A stretch of 64,000 bases of DNA, taken from positions 234,064-298,063 of the forward strand of contig NZ_JACWUO010000003.1 in assembly GCF_020857975.1 (NCBI RefSeq), read 5' to 3'. Below the pieces are notes generated by a model that was not told the DNA's origin, did not search any database, and saw nothing but the letters and a program-made list of their open reading frames with translations. This document shows, one piece after another, positions 45,256-54,510 of this stretch. Numbering within the stretch: position 1 is the first letter of the stretch; each line of letters begins with the position of its first letter. The DNA comes from Stenotrophomonas rhizophila. GTDB lineage: Bacteria; Pseudomonadota; Gammaproteobacteria; Xanthomonadales; Xanthomonadaceae. The position numbers were made by a program, and so were the translations under genes.

Positions 45256-45741
45256 TCAGCATGGCACCGGCTCCACACATCCCAGGCGATGGATGGAGCT
45301 GTACGGCCATGCCGCCGGGTCGCGCACATGGCCGTGCCGCACCGGGTTCTGGTGCACATACGCCACGTGCCGGCGCAGGTCCTCGGCATCGACAATGCGG
45401 TGTTCGCGGAAACTGCTGTGCCAGAGCGGGCGCGCGCGACGGTCGCGGCGCAGCACCGCGCGCGGTGGCAGGCCCGGCAATTGGCGGTCGAAGATGGCCT
45501 GGATCTGCACCCAGCGCCGGTGGCCGTCTTCATCGCCTGCCGGCAGCGTCCAGATGCCATGCAGGTGATCGGGCAGCACCACGATGGCGTTGATGCGGAA
45601 CGGCCGCGCCTGCTGGGCAACCCGGAACGCAAGGCGCAGGGCCTGCGCGTGCTCGACCAGCAGTTGGCTGCTGCTGTCGCGCAGATGCGCACTGAAGAAG
45701 TACGCGGTACCTGCTGGCCATGGGCATGTTGGCTGGGACAT
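45256..45741 (-). mobile_element. REP-associated tyrosine transposase (RAYT)
   Basis: 161 residues from the ATG at 45741. The HUH motif is His59-Leu-His61 in VVLPDHLHGIW, and the catalytic Tyr is about residue 128 in RRHVAYVHQNPVRHG, followed by WPYSSIHR. This is the Y1_Tnp/RAYT pattern. RAYTs are single-copy domesticated transposases that process REP palindromes, here presumably the SMAG repeats of this genome. The gene lies alone between two lipoproteins. Confidence 0.9.
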
Positions 45742-45888
45742 GCGCGCAGTGTGCAATCCCGCCTGCGCCGCGACGATCAGCGAAACAACGAGGCTGCTGT
45801 CGGCTGGCAACGGCGCCGGCTGTCAGGGTTCGCCTTGCACGTGCAGGTTGCCGCACAACCGCCACAGGAACGGTCGCGGCGCTTGCAT

Positions 45889-46695
45889 TCAACGCGTGGC
45901 GGCGGTGTTGCTGCCGGCGCATTCGGCGTCGGCGGCGCGCGCGATCCGCCCGACCAGATCCGCATCCTCGCGTGCCGCCAGGCGCCGGGCCGCCTCCGAC
46001 GACGGTGGCAGCAGGCGCAACAGGGCCTGGCTCACCGGTACCGACCAGAACGTTACCGGCGCGTTGGTGCCGGCAACCGGATCTTCCCGGGTCCAGGGCA
46101 GCATCTGCAGTTTCTGCGATTGCGAATGGAACACCAGTGCGGGCGCATGTTCATAGTCGATGACCACCCGCAGCGATGGCGCATCACCGCTCCAGCGCGA
46201 CGGCCCGTAATACCCGTCCACCTGCCGGCGCAGCGCGCCACCACGCAGGGCGGCACGCAGGTGCCGCGGCCTGTCGCCGGCGCTGCAGGACAACTTGCCT
46301 TGTGCGTTGAGCGCGCTGGCCTGCGCCAGCACCTGGGCCGGACGTACCCGCCGCGCCACCGCCTCCACGCCGCGCTCGCGCGCCACCGGCGGCGCCGACA
46401 ACGCCCACAGCAGTTCCCCGACCCGCTGTGCCGGCACCACGTCGTCGGCCGTGCCGGCCTGCGCGCCACCAGCCACCAGCGAGCGGCGCGCAAAGGCACG
46501 GCGGCTGGCACCGGGCCGCAGCTGGTACACCTCTTCCACCGGATGCAACGGTCCGTGGCGGTACTCGATCCGGATCGACCGTACCTCCTGCAGGGAGACC
46601 GGATGCGGGGCGTCGGCCGGGCCGGCGCAACCGGTCAGGCCGACAAGCAGCAGCAGGCCGATACCGGCACCTATGGTTGGCAGAACAGCACGCAT
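45889..46695 (-). CDS. Hypothetical lipoprotein
   Basis: 268 residues. MRAVLPTIGAGIGLLLLVGL ends in a lipobox LTGC (Cys23). The body is mainly beta-strand-like (SIRIEYRHGPLHPVEEVYQL, LRVVIDYEHAPALVFHSQSQ), with a conserved-looking LPWTREDPV and a helical C-terminus. There is no family I know. It is divergent from the methyltransferase gene. Confidence 0.75.
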   Translation of the reverse strand: MRAVLPTIGAGIGLLLLVGLTGCAGPADAPHPVSLQEVRSIRIEYRHGPLHPVEEVYQLRPGASRRAFARRSLVAGGAQAGTADDVVPAQRVGELLWALSAPPVARERGVEAVARRVRPAQVLAQASALNAQGKLSCSAGDRPRHLRAALRGGALRRQVDGYYGPSRWSGDAPSLRVVIDYEHAPALVFHSQSQKLQMLPWTREDPVAGTNAPVTFWSVPVSQALLRLLPPSSEAARRLAAREDADLVGRIARAADAECAGSNTAATR

Positions 46696-46909
46696 GCATC
46701 GATTCCCTGGTCACGGCCCGGAATGGCCGTACCGCTGACCGCAGACTATAGCGATCGGCCCCGTTGCGCAGGTGACCTGCCGCCGTTCCGGTTCCGGCCC
46801 GCAGCACGGGCCAGCCGCGCGGTTCGCCCCCGGCCCATCTCGGGTACGATGCCCACCCCTGACCAGTTTGTCGTCCGGTTGCCTTGCGGCATCGGCGGCC
46901 CCGACTCCC

Positions 46910-47752
46910 GTGCCCCATTACACCGGCCCCCTGCTGACCCGCCCGCTTGCCGAGGCCCTGCTCGCTGCCCGTGATGCCGGGCACGGCCAATGGGCCGGCT
47001 CGCTCGACCTTGGCCGCTCCACCGGCACCGCCACCCTGGCTGCCGATCACTGGCAGTGGCAGGGCAGGCCATACCCCTACCCGGGCAAGACCCGCGACCG
47101 CACCCTGTACTACTGGGACGGCGAGGAATTCCTGGCGATATCGCGCTTCGGCTCGGCCCTGATCAAGCTGGTGCCCACCGACTGGGACGCACCGACCTTC
47201 GAGATCGATGGCATCAAGATGCTGCCCAGCGCGCAGGTTTCCCCGTTCGAGGATGCACGGCGCAAGGTGGCGCTGATCGCCCCGGCCGGCAAGACCGTGC
47301 TCGATACCTGCGGCGGGCTGGGCTACTTCGCCGCCTGCTGCCTGGAAGGCGGGGTCAGCCGCATCCAGTCGTACGAGAAGAACCCGGACGTGCTCTGGCT
47401 GCGCACGCTCAACCCGTGGTCGCCGGACCCGGACGCGGCCAGCAGCGGCGGCCGCCTGTCGCTGACCCAGGCCGATGTATCGCAGGCGATCGAATCGCTG
47501 GAGACCGCCTCGGTCGACGCCATCCTGCACGACCCGCCCCGCTTCGGCATTGCCGGCGAGTTGTATTCGCAGGTGTTCTACGACCAGCTGGCGCGGGTGA
47601 TCCGCAAGGGCGGACGGATGTTCCATTACACCGGTGCGCCCAACAAACTCACCAGCGGCCGCGATGTGCCGCGCGAAGTGGCCAAGCGGCTGGAGAAGGC
47701 CGGCTTCAAGGCCGAGCTGGCGCTGGATGGGGTGCTGGCGGTCAAGCGATAG
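46910..47752 (+). CDS. SAM-dependent methyltransferase-like protein (COG2521)
   Basis: 280 residues if started at the GTG at 46910 (VPHYTGPLLTRPLAEALLAA). Upstream frame residues look like noise. The Rossmann motif I is VLDTCGGLGYFAACCLEGG, followed by IQSYEKNPDVLWL and ILHDPPRFG with the acidic DPP(R) motif IV of amino- or N-methyltransferases. The family occurs in archaea and bacteria with unknown substrate. There is no ribosome site strong enough to settle the start. Confidence 0.82.
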   Translation: MPHYTGPLLTRPLAEALLAARDAGHGQWAGSLDLGRSTGTATLAADHWQWQGRPYPYPGKTRDRTLYYWDGEEFLAISRFGSALIKLVPTDWDAPTFEIDGIKMLPSAQVSPFEDARRKVALIAPAGKTVLDTCGGLGYFAACCLEGGVSRIQSYEKNPDVLWLRTLNPWSPDPDAASSGGRLSLTQADVSQAIESLETASVDAILHDPPRFGIAGELYSQVFYDQLARVIRKGGRMFHYTGAPNKLTSGRDVPREVAKRLEKAGFKAELALDGVLAVKR

Positions 47753-48464
47753 GCACACCGCCAGTCTCAGTCCCTGAGACAACGCCACCGCACAGTAGCT
47801 GCGGTACAACACCTGGCTGGAGCCGGACCAGATGGAACTTCGTCCGCTATACCCGCATGCCGTCTCCCCCCACGGCCGTGACCTGCGCCGGGCCGCATGT
47901 TGTGGGCTGGCCCGCACCCTGCTGCTGCATGGCCTGGGCGCGCATCCGGCCGAGCACGCCGCCTTGAAGAAGGCGCTGCGCGCCAGCGGCAGCACCGCGC
48001 GTTGCGCCGACTGCCTGGCCGGCACAACCTCACGGCCGGCCGCGCTGCGCGCACCGCACTGGCGCATGGCCAGCCTGACCTGCAGTGCACCGGCCGCCGC
48101 CTGGCCTGCGCCCGCGCCATCCGGTCTGCCGGTCACCAGCCCGGGCCCCTGCTTCGCCGTCGACCGCTGCTAGGGAAGCGCCGGCGCAACAGCCGGCCGG
48201 CAATCACGCCGACCAACAATCGGGCTGGCCTGACCGAAACGGGCGCCGAGCTGATGCATCGCGTCCGGCGCGACCACGTAATGCAGGATCATCTCGCGGC
48301 CCAGCGCCTGGTCCGGCCGCGCTGCTGCCGCGCCTTCCGGCGCGCTTCAGGTTATTCCGGCGTTAAGCCTTTCAAGGTAATGCCCTGCATTGCAATTGGC
48401 CCTAGCCAATAGCCATATACCTATGGCCTATCGTCGGCACGTGCCGGTCGACGGGGTTGGTTTA
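47753..48464. other. 712-bp region of doubtful or decayed coding sequence
   Basis: A 113-codon frame on the plus strand (47832-48173, MELRPLYPHAVSPHGRDLRR) is Ala/Pro/Cys-rich and competes with an equally long minus frame; neither looks like a real protein. On the minus strand around 48170-48290 a short segment, MILHYVVAPDAMHQLGARFG, reads like part of a protein but soon hits a stop, with a continuation (VGVIAGRLLRRRF) in another frame. I take it as a gene remnant. No terminator was recognised. Confidence 0.4.
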
Positions 48465-49505
48465 TCACAGTGGCGCCGAATAACGCAGCAGCACGTGGCG
48501 GTCGCCGAGCACGGCGTAGCGCACGCTGATGGTGCCGCGAAGGTCCAGCCCCGCGTGCAGCGCACTGGCCGTGGCAGCGGTCTGCAGCAGATGCCAACGC
48601 CCATCCAGCCGCGCCAGCAATGCATATTCAACGCCCTGCCGGCCCTGGTATCGGCGCGCCAGCATCATTTCCTGGATCGGCCCGCGTATGGTCTGGCCGC
48701 GCACTTGCGCGCGCCGCAGCCACATCCACCACGCCGGCGCGCGCACCACCAGCAGCCACGCCAGCAGCACCGCCAACCCGGCGCCCAGCCACAGGCTGAA
48801 ACCACCGCTCACCGCCGGCAGCCCTGCCAGTACCGCCAGGCCCAGCAGCATCGCCCCGCCCAGCCACGCCGCCGCACCCAGCGCCGCGCGCGGGCGCGCC
48901 ATCAGGTCGGCCCAGTCGCGGGCATCCATCGGGGTGGATTCAAGCTGTGCAGGCGGCAAACCGGGGTACTCCACCTGCAGCAGGTGCTGCGCGTGCCCGG
49001 CACTGACGACCAGGCGCACCGCCGATGCAGCCTCCACTGCAGCACGCACCTGCTGCGCTACACCGCCCAGCAATGCGTCGCTGCCCGGCGACTCGGCCAC
49101 GATGCGATGCACCTGCCCGTCCAGCGCATACACGCGCAGGCCGCGGCCGGAGGCCTGCGTGGCCGGCAGAATATCCGGCGTATCCAGCCGTCCCTCCAAC
49201 ACCACTACCTGCCCTGCGGCCAGCACCGCGCGCAGCGCTGCCGTGCGCCGACGGCGATGCCACGCCGTGGCGATCACCGCCACCAGCCCCGCTACCGCGG
49301 TGACGAACATCGGCAGCAGGGTCGGCACCGTGCCTACCGTGCGCAAGCCCAACCAGGCGGCGAATGCGGTGGCGGCCAGGGCCAGGCAGGCAACACCGAG
49401 CAGCCATGCCGTACCCGTGGCGCGCTGGAAGCGCAGGTCGGCCTGCAGGCGGTGGCGAAGTTCGGGCGACAGCATCTGCTGCCGCCCGCCAGGGGAAGTG
49501 GACAT
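48465..49505 (-). CDS. Hypothetical membrane protein with four TM helices
   Basis: 346 residues from the ATG at 49505; an ATG at 49517 would add four residues. TM pairs lie at about 35-55/62-82 and 210-230/235-258. Between them is a soluble domain (VYALDGQVHRIVAESPGSDA). The C-terminal part (GVEYALLARLDGRWHLLQTA) is beta-rich and ends VRYAVLGDRHVLLRYS. I know no family. It is upstream of, and on the same strand as, no close partner. Confidence 0.75.
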   Translation of the reverse strand: MSTSPGGRQQMLSPELRHRLQADLRFQRATGTAWLLGVACLALAATAFAAWLGLRTVGTVPTLLPMFVTAVAGLVAVIATAWHRRRRTAALRAVLAAGQVVVLEGRLDTPDILPATQASGRGLRVYALDGQVHRIVAESPGSDALLGGVAQQVRAAVEAASAVRLVVSAGHAQHLLQVEYPGLPPAQLESTPMDARDWADLMARPRAALGAAAWLGGAMLLGLAVLAGLPAVSGGFSLWLGAGLAVLLAWLLVVRAPAWWMWLRRAQVRGQTIRGPIQEMMLARRYQGRQGVEYALLARLDGRWHLLQTAATASALHAGLDLRGTISVRYAVLGDRHVLLRYSAPL

Positions 49506-49568
49506 CCTTGATCTCATGCGTCGGTCTGCCCTGCAGTATGACCGATGCGCACGCCCCGCATGGACGCG

Positions 49569-50723
49569 TTACAGCGCGATCCGCGCCACGCTTTCCGCGC
49601 TGCCCTTGGCCTCGGCGTCGCCATTCTTGACCGTCACGTACAGCACGTTGCTTTGGGTATCCAGGGCCAGGCTGTTGGGGTGGGCCGGCACCGCGTAGGT
49701 GGCCACCGGCGCGTAGGTATCGCTGTTGTAGGCGGTGACCGTGCCTGCATCGCGGTTGGTCACGTACAGGCGCTTGCGCCCGGCGTCCAGCAGAATGCCG
49801 AGCGGGCCGGCGTCGGTGGCGATGCTGGCCAGTTCCTTGCCGGTGCTGCGGTCCAGCACCAGCACGCGCTGGCCCGGGTGCGCCGACACGAAGCCGGGGG
49901 TGCTGCTGGCCTGGTACTTGCGGATCATCGCCGAGCCCTGGTCGGTGACGAACAGACGCTTGCCGGACGGGTCCAGGGCGATGTTCATCGGCTGCTCGGC
50001 GCTGACCTTGAAGCGCTGCTCGACCTTGCCGCTGTCGGTGCCCACGGTGACTACTTCGGCCAGCAGATTGGAGGTGTATACGCGCTTGCCCTTGGCATCC
50101 AGCGCCAGGCCCGGTGCCTTGGCCTTGCCCAGCCCGGCGATGGTGTCCACCAGCTTCAGCGACTGGGTATCCACCACGAACAGCACGCTGCCTTCGCCGG
50201 AGTGACCGGTGACGTACAGGCGATGGTTCGGCGCGTCCACCACCAGCTCGCGCAGGTCGTGGCTGTAGGCGGCCTTGCCGTCCTTGCCCACCACCTTTTC
50301 CATCAGCTGCACGGTGCCGATCGCCTTGTTGGCGGCGGTGTCGACCACGGTCACCGAGGTATCCACGGTGTTGCCGACGTACAGGCGGTTGTTGCTGTCA
50401 TCGAGCACCACGCCAAAGCCCTTGCGCTCCAGCGCGATGGTCGCCTCCACCGCCAGCGTTGCCGGGTTCAGGCGCAGAACCTGGGCCGGGCCGGCGTCAT
50501 CGCCGAAACCACCGGAGGAGGCCACGAACACGGCATTCTGCTTCGGGCTGAAGGCCAGCTCGTACAGGCCTTGTGCGATGGGTTTGCGCTGTACCGCGGC
50601 GGCGGTGGCCGTGGCACCGGCAGCGGGCGCAGCATCGGCGGCCGCCTGCGCGGCGGGAACCGCCATGGCCAGCGAGATCGCCAGCGAAAGGGCGGCGGAA
50701 CGGAAAACAGAGTTTGCAGACAT
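49569..50723 (-). CDS. YncE-family exported beta-propeller
   Basis: 384 residues from the ATG at 50723 (MSANSVFRSAALSLAISLAM, signal peptide cleaved after AQA). Seven blades follow in the pattern xxxNRLYVGNxxDxSVTVVDT, with KRLYVTNRDAGTVTAYN and NVLYVTVKNGD near the end. E. coli YncE binds DNA-like ligands and is iron-repressed; no Fur box could be recognised here. It is a periplasmic protein of uncertain role. Confidence 0.87.
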   Translation of the reverse strand: MSANSVFRSAALSLAISLAMAVPAAQAAADAAPAAGATATAAAVQRKPIAQGLYELAFSPKQNAVFVASSGGFGDDAGPAQVLRLNPATLAVEATIALERKGFGVVLDDSNNRLYVGNTVDTSVTVVDTAANKAIGTVQLMEKVVGKDGKAAYSHDLRELVVDAPNHRLYVTGHSGEGSVLFVVDTQSLKLVDTIAGLGKAKAPGLALDAKGKRVYTSNLLAEVVTVGTDSGKVEQRFKVSAEQPMNIALDPSGKRLFVTDQGSAMIRKYQASSTPGFVSAHPGQRVLVLDRSTGKELASIATDAGPLGILLDAGRKRLYVTNRDAGTVTAYNSDTYAPVATYAVPAHPNSLALDTQSNVLYVTVKNGDAEAKGSAESVARIAL

Positions 50724-51048
50724 GCGAGCGTCCTGGTGAGGGCGGAGGAGGTAAGTCCTTGGCTCGCGCGGCCGCTGCAATGGGCACCCTCAACAACGGT
50801 GCTGCATCAGCGGCCGGCCACACAACAATGGAGCGTGGGCAGGCTGGCAGGTCGGGTCATGTTAGCAGGTGCGGTGCCGCCGGGGTGCCCTGCGCTGCCG
50901 GCGGTGCGCGGCAACGCCGTATCCGGCGCCATGCTCGGGTCGTTGCGTCGGGCACGTCCGAGTTTGATCGGCGCAGCGTGCTGCTGCAGCCGTTACCGCG
51001 CCCGCCCCGGTCCAGCCACCCGCTGGAAAACCCCGCCTCGCCGCCGCC
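50724..51048. other. 325-bp region, no gene seen
   Basis: Between the YncE-like gene and effector 1 (both leftward). It should hold the YncE promoter. An immunity gene directly downstream of effector 1 might be expected here, but no frame on either strand looks coding. Confidence 0.5.
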
Positions 51049-51978
51049 TCACTTGCCGCGCTTGGACGCCGCATCCGCATCGGGCTTGGCCGCCACTTCG
51101 GTGGGCATGCTGGCGCGCAGGTGAGCCGGATCGTCGCGGTCGCCCTGCACAATGAAGATCTTCTGCGCGGCATGCGCGTCTTCGGTGCGCGTGCTGAGCA
51201 GCACGTGGTCCACCCGCGAGAGATTGTTCTGCTTGGCCAGGGCCAGCAGGTTGGCGCTGATGCGCTCGCTGGTGGCGTCGAAAGTGCGGCCGTTGGCGGC
51301 ATCCAGCTCGGCCACCTTGCTGCTCACCTGGGCCAGCAGCCCGTGGTCGGGGTGCATGGGATCGGCCGGGGTGATCACCGTCGGCAGCGGCCGTGTCGTC
51401 TCCGGTGCCGGCGGTGCAACCGGCGCGGACAACGGGCGGTGTGCGACGTCGCGCCCGGGCAGCGGATGGTGGCGCTCGGCATTCAATGGGCTGGCCGGGA
51501 ACGGCGGCCGGATGCTCTGGATTTCCGGCAGGTTGAACAACACCGAGAACGCGCTTTCCTGCACCGTCTCCGCGCCCAGGCCCAGGTAGCTGTGAATGCC
51601 GGCGTGATCCAGCGCCGCCCAAGCGAAATCGCTACAGCGGTTGGCAGCGAACGGCTGGGCCATATCGAAGCCATGCTGCCGTGGGTCTGCGCCAAACACG
51701 CGCAGGCTGTCGTAGTGCGCCCGGCTGATTTCCAGCGTGCGCGCATAGTAGGGGTCCTGATAGGCAACAGCATCCCCGCGCGACACCTCCGCGCCTGCCG
51801 ACGCCGCGCCGGCCGCATCGTGCCCACCGGCGCCAAAGCCGTAGCTGTCGTGGTTCACCCCATCGCTGACCTGCAGGTACATATGCCCGGACAGCGAGGT
51901 ATTTCCGTCGCGCAGCGGCGTCCCCGGCGCGGCCAGATAAACGGTAACCGTGTAGCGGTGTTCGTGCTCCATGCTCAT
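51049..51978 (-). CDS. X-T4SS effector 1: predicted papain-like hydrolase with XVIPCD
   Basis: 309 residues. The C-terminal XVIPCD (about 209-295) has RTFDATSERI, LSRVDHVLLS and IFIVQGDRDDPAHLRA, the hallmarks of proteins recruited to VirD4 of the Xanthomonadales T4SS. The N-terminal domain has GHMYLQVSDG (His32), SYGFG, and ANRCSDFAWAALDHAGI (Cys115). His followed much later by N-x-C-x-x-F resembles permuted NlpC/P60-like amidases, so I suspect a peptidoglycan amidase; that is inference. No signal peptide, as expected of a T4SS substrate. Its cognate immunity gene is not obvious; the divergent exported protein at 52184 is a candidate. Confidence 0.85.
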   Translation of the reverse strand: MSMEHEHRYTVTVYLAAPGTPLRDGNTSLSGHMYLQVSDGVNHDSYGFGAGGHDAAGAASAGAEVSRGDAVAYQDPYYARTLEISRAHYDSLRVFGADPRQHGFDMAQPFAANRCSDFAWAALDHAGIHSYLGLGAETVQESAFSVLFNLPEIQSIRPPFPASPLNAERHHPLPGRDVAHRPLSAPVAPPAPETTRPLPTVITPADPMHPDHGLLAQVSSKVAELDAANGRTFDATSERISANLLALAKQNNLSRVDHVLLSTRTEDAHAAQKIFIVQGDRDDPAHLRASMPTEVAAKPDADAASKRGK

Positions 51979-52127
51979 TCAGCCTCGTCTGAAACCGATC
52001 CTTCCCCGCGCCGTCCAACCTGCCGCGGCACTCGTCTGCGCCGATGATCGCATACGACGGTGAAGGGGCGGAAACCTATTGCCCACCCACCCTGCCCCGG
52101 CATGCGCCCGAAAGGTGACCGCTGCAC

Positions 52128-52156
52128 TGGAGCCCTGGCGGCCGGTTGCCTATAGT
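52128..52156 (+). promoter_or_regulatory. Duplicated promoter-like block A
   Basis: TGGAGC, 17 bp, TATAGT. The last 16 bases (GCCGGTTGCCTATAGT) recur exactly at 54468-54483 upstream of the paralogous gene. A 17-bp spacing and the -10-like TATAGT suggest a sigma-70 promoter; the -35 is poor. The duplicated block continues to a shared ATGGA(A/G)TGCCC at the ribosome site. Confidence 0.6.
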
Positions 52157-52183
52157 TAACCGCATTACCGCAATGGAATGCCC

Positions 52184-53050
52184 ATGAACGTCATGTCATC
52201 CGGCCGGTGCCTGACCGTTGCAGTGGCCATCGCGCTGAGCGCCAGTGCCTGTGCCAAGGCCCCGCCCATGGAAAAGGGAGAGAAGGAAGCTGCCATGTCT
52301 GAAGATCCGAACCAGCGCCGCACGATTGACGGCTACACCTATACGACAGCACCGGTGGAGGCCAGGCTGGGCCCGCACCGCTATGCGTTTCCGGCCAATC
52401 TCTACGACAGCCAGATCGGCCCTGCCATTGGCGGCGGCGTTGGGCTGACGCTGATGTGGCCGGAGCTCAAGGCGGCACCGCCGGGGACGCGCTCATCGCG
52501 TTCCATGACCGATCACTATCGTGCGATTTCCATATCCGTTGATTACATCGACGGCGTTCCGATCGCCGAACTACTGGAACGCAGGACCAGTACGGACGCA
52601 ACCAGTGAAGAAGACTCGGTCTACCGGGCAGATCCCCGACGCCGACTGGATATGCGCAAAGCAGGTGCTGAGCAGTTCGGTCTCACGACCTATGCCATCG
52701 ATGAAGCGCAGATGGAGAAGTTCGGGAAAGCCCTCGAACAGCAGACCGGCATGCCAACCAAGCGCAACCCCAACGTCGAGGATGACTGGTACATCGCGCG
52801 CAGTACCGATGGTGGCATTGCAAGCTTTATCAAATGCAGGAAGCTCCAGGATGGGCGTGACGGATTGCGTTTGGAGGGTGACCAACTGGTCGAGGACGAA
52901 AGCGTGCCCGTATCCAGCTGCACCCACTATTTCGTGGATGGCGATAACGACTTGTCCATCCGTCTCGCCTATCCACGGGTACTGCTCAAGGATTGGAAGG
53001 CAATGGAAGATGCAGCGCGCGCGTTGCTGGCCACGTACAGGATTGAGTAA
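52184..53050 (+). CDS. Probable X-T4SS immunity protein A (exported)
   Basis: 288 residues from the ATG at 52184, chosen by comparison with its paralog (same leader, ATGGA before). The signal SSGRCLTVAVAIALSASACA carries a Cys at the lipobox-like SASAC, so it is likely a lipoprotein. The mature part opens with RRTIDGYTYTTAPVEARLGP, then AFPANLYDSQIGP and VSVDYIDG-type strands; the same elements occur in the paralog at 54511. It is 26 bp upstream of effector 2, so the pair form an immunity-effector operon as in other X-T4SS systems. Direct evidence of protection is lacking. Confidence 0.8.
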   Translation: MNVMSSGRCLTVAVAIALSASACAKAPPMEKGEKEAAMSEDPNQRRTIDGYTYTTAPVEARLGPHRYAFPANLYDSQIGPAIGGGVGLTLMWPELKAAPPGTRSSRSMTDHYRAISISVDYIDGVPIAELLERRTSTDATSEEDSVYRADPRRRLDMRKAGAEQFGLTTYAIDEAQMEKFGKALEQQTGMPTKRNPNVEDDWYIARSTDGGIASFIKCRKLQDGRDGLRLEGDQLVEDESVPVSSCTHYFVDGDNDLSIRLAYPRVLLKDWKAMEDAARALLATYRIE

Positions 53051-53076
53051 CCCGGGACGTTCAGGAGGAACGCCGC

Positions 53077-54399
53077 ATGAGCGGATTGAATCAGAAGGAC
53101 ATCGACATCTTGCGGGCCTATGCTGACCAGGGAAACCGCGAGCGCTATTGGAATTACCTGGCGCAGACGCAGGGCAACGATGGATACGGCCTGCTCGCGC
53201 TCGGCGTGGTGCGCAATGACAACCTGCCCGGCCAGGTGGCCAATGCCTACGCCCAATCGCAGGCCAGCAGCCAGAGCGACCGCAACCCCGCGCTGGTAGA
53301 TCGGGTGCTGACCGAGCGGGAATGGGAAGCGTTCGGCCAGACGCTCCTGACGTACGACCTGGAGCGGCGGCAGGAGTGGTTGGAAGCAGGAAATCCTGCG
53401 TTGGCGCTCAATCTGCCCGGGCATGACGTGCAGAAGGCCCATGATGAAGCATTCAAGGCCCATCATCTGGACCCGAACTGCTGGACACCGCGCGCCCTTC
53501 TTGAAGCCACCGAGAAGAAGCTGGGCAAGGATGCTGCCGAGAACGTGTGGAAGGAGATGCTCAACAACGAAGGCCTGGGCACCCACCGCGCGTGGAACAC
53601 GGCCGGGCACGCCTACGACGCCATGCCTTGGGGCCAGGCCACGCACTACGTGGCCAAGCTTGCAGGATATGAAGCCGGCATGGCCCTGCAGGCACTGCCG
53701 ACCACGAACCCGAACCTCATCGGCATCCGCAGTGCGTATCACGCCTACGATGAAAAAGCTGGTACCTGGCATTTTCATCCCGAGCGCGGGATCCCCTTGC
53801 AGGAGCGCAATCCACGCGTGCTCGAGCAGCTCAACGACACCCGCGATCTACGGCTGGAGCGCGACCAGAAGGCCACCCAGTTTCATCCCGACGATTCCTA
53901 CCGGCAGCGCATCGAGACGCCCAAGGTGGTGCTCAACGACCTGCCCGGGCGCGAGCAGGACACCCGCCTGGCCGGCCTTGTTCCCGGCGACGCGAATTAC
54001 CCGCTGTATCAGCAGGTCCGCGGGCATGTGGCTGCGCTGGATGCCAGCCACGGGCGCAGCTTTGATGAAACCAGCGAACGGCTGACTGCCAGCCTGACCT
54101 CGCTGGCGCGCGAAAACGGCCTGGACCGCGTGGACCATGTGCTGCTGAGCACGGCCACCCCTGCGGCGCCTGCCGGTCACAACGTCTTTGTGGTGCAGGG
54201 CGCGATCGCCGACCCGGCGCACCAGCGCGCCATGATGCCCACCGAGTTGGCGGTGCAGACACCGGTCGAGCAGTCCTTGCAGCAGCTTGAAGTGATCAGC
54301 CAGGATCGCCAGCAGAAGGCATTGGCGATGCAGGCCGAACAGCAGGTGCAGGACGAGCGGAGCCAGCAAAGCCAGGGTGCCGCGATGCGGATGGGGTAA
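53077..54399 (+). CDS. X-T4SS effector 2 with XVIPCD
   Basis: 440 residues. XVIPCD at about 303-392: SFDETSERLTASL, LDRVDHVLLS, FVVQGAIADPAHQRA, then a Gln-rich tail to the end. The N-terminal 290 residues (NRERYWNYLAQTQGNDGYGL, GVVRNDNLPGQVANAYA, LNNEGLGTHRAWNTAGHAYD) do not match any enzyme I know but resemble the N-terminal region seen in S. maltophilia T4SS effectors of this size (for example Smlt3024, from memory). It is expected to be injected into the periplasm of rival bacteria. A ribosome site AGGAGG precedes the ATG. Confidence 0.86.
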   Translation: MSGLNQKDIDILRAYADQGNRERYWNYLAQTQGNDGYGLLALGVVRNDNLPGQVANAYAQSQASSQSDRNPALVDRVLTEREWEAFGQTLLTYDLERRQEWLEAGNPALALNLPGHDVQKAHDEAFKAHHLDPNCWTPRALLEATEKKLGKDAAENVWKEMLNNEGLGTHRAWNTAGHAYDAMPWGQATHYVAKLAGYEAGMALQALPTTNPNLIGIRSAYHAYDEKAGTWHFHPERGIPLQERNPRVLEQLNDTRDLRLERDQKATQFHPDDSYRQRIETPKVVLNDLPGREQDTRLAGLVPGDANYPLYQQVRGHVAALDASHGRSFDETSERLTASLTSLARENGLDRVDHVLLSTATPAAPAGHNVFVVQGAIADPAHQRAMMPTELAVQTPVEQSLQQLEVISQDRQQKALAMQAEQQVQDERSQQSQGAAMRMG

Positions 54400-54454
54400 T
54401 CGGTCCCGTCGGGCCGATTCATCCCGCCAACCGCGCAAAGGGCGATGGCCGTAA

Positions 54455-54483
54455 TGGAGCAACAGCGGCCGGTTGCCTATAGT
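54455..54483 (+). promoter_or_regulatory. Duplicated promoter-like block B
   Basis: TGGAGC, 17 bp, TATAGT, identical in the last 16 bases to block A at 52141-52156. It gives the second immunity gene its own promoter, although it follows effector 2 on the same strand. Confidence 0.6.
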
Positions 54484-54510
54484 CGCCAGCGCTATCGCAA
54501 TGGAGTGCCC

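Noticed and set aside
46184..48136. 650-codon minus-strand frame across the methyltransferase gene
   Set aside because: The residues look random, and the methyltransferase on the plus strand has the expected motifs.
47832..48173. 113-codon plus-strand frame as a gene
   Set aside because: The composition is Ala/Pro/Cys-rich, there is an equal frame on the other strand, no ribosome site and no recognisable motif.
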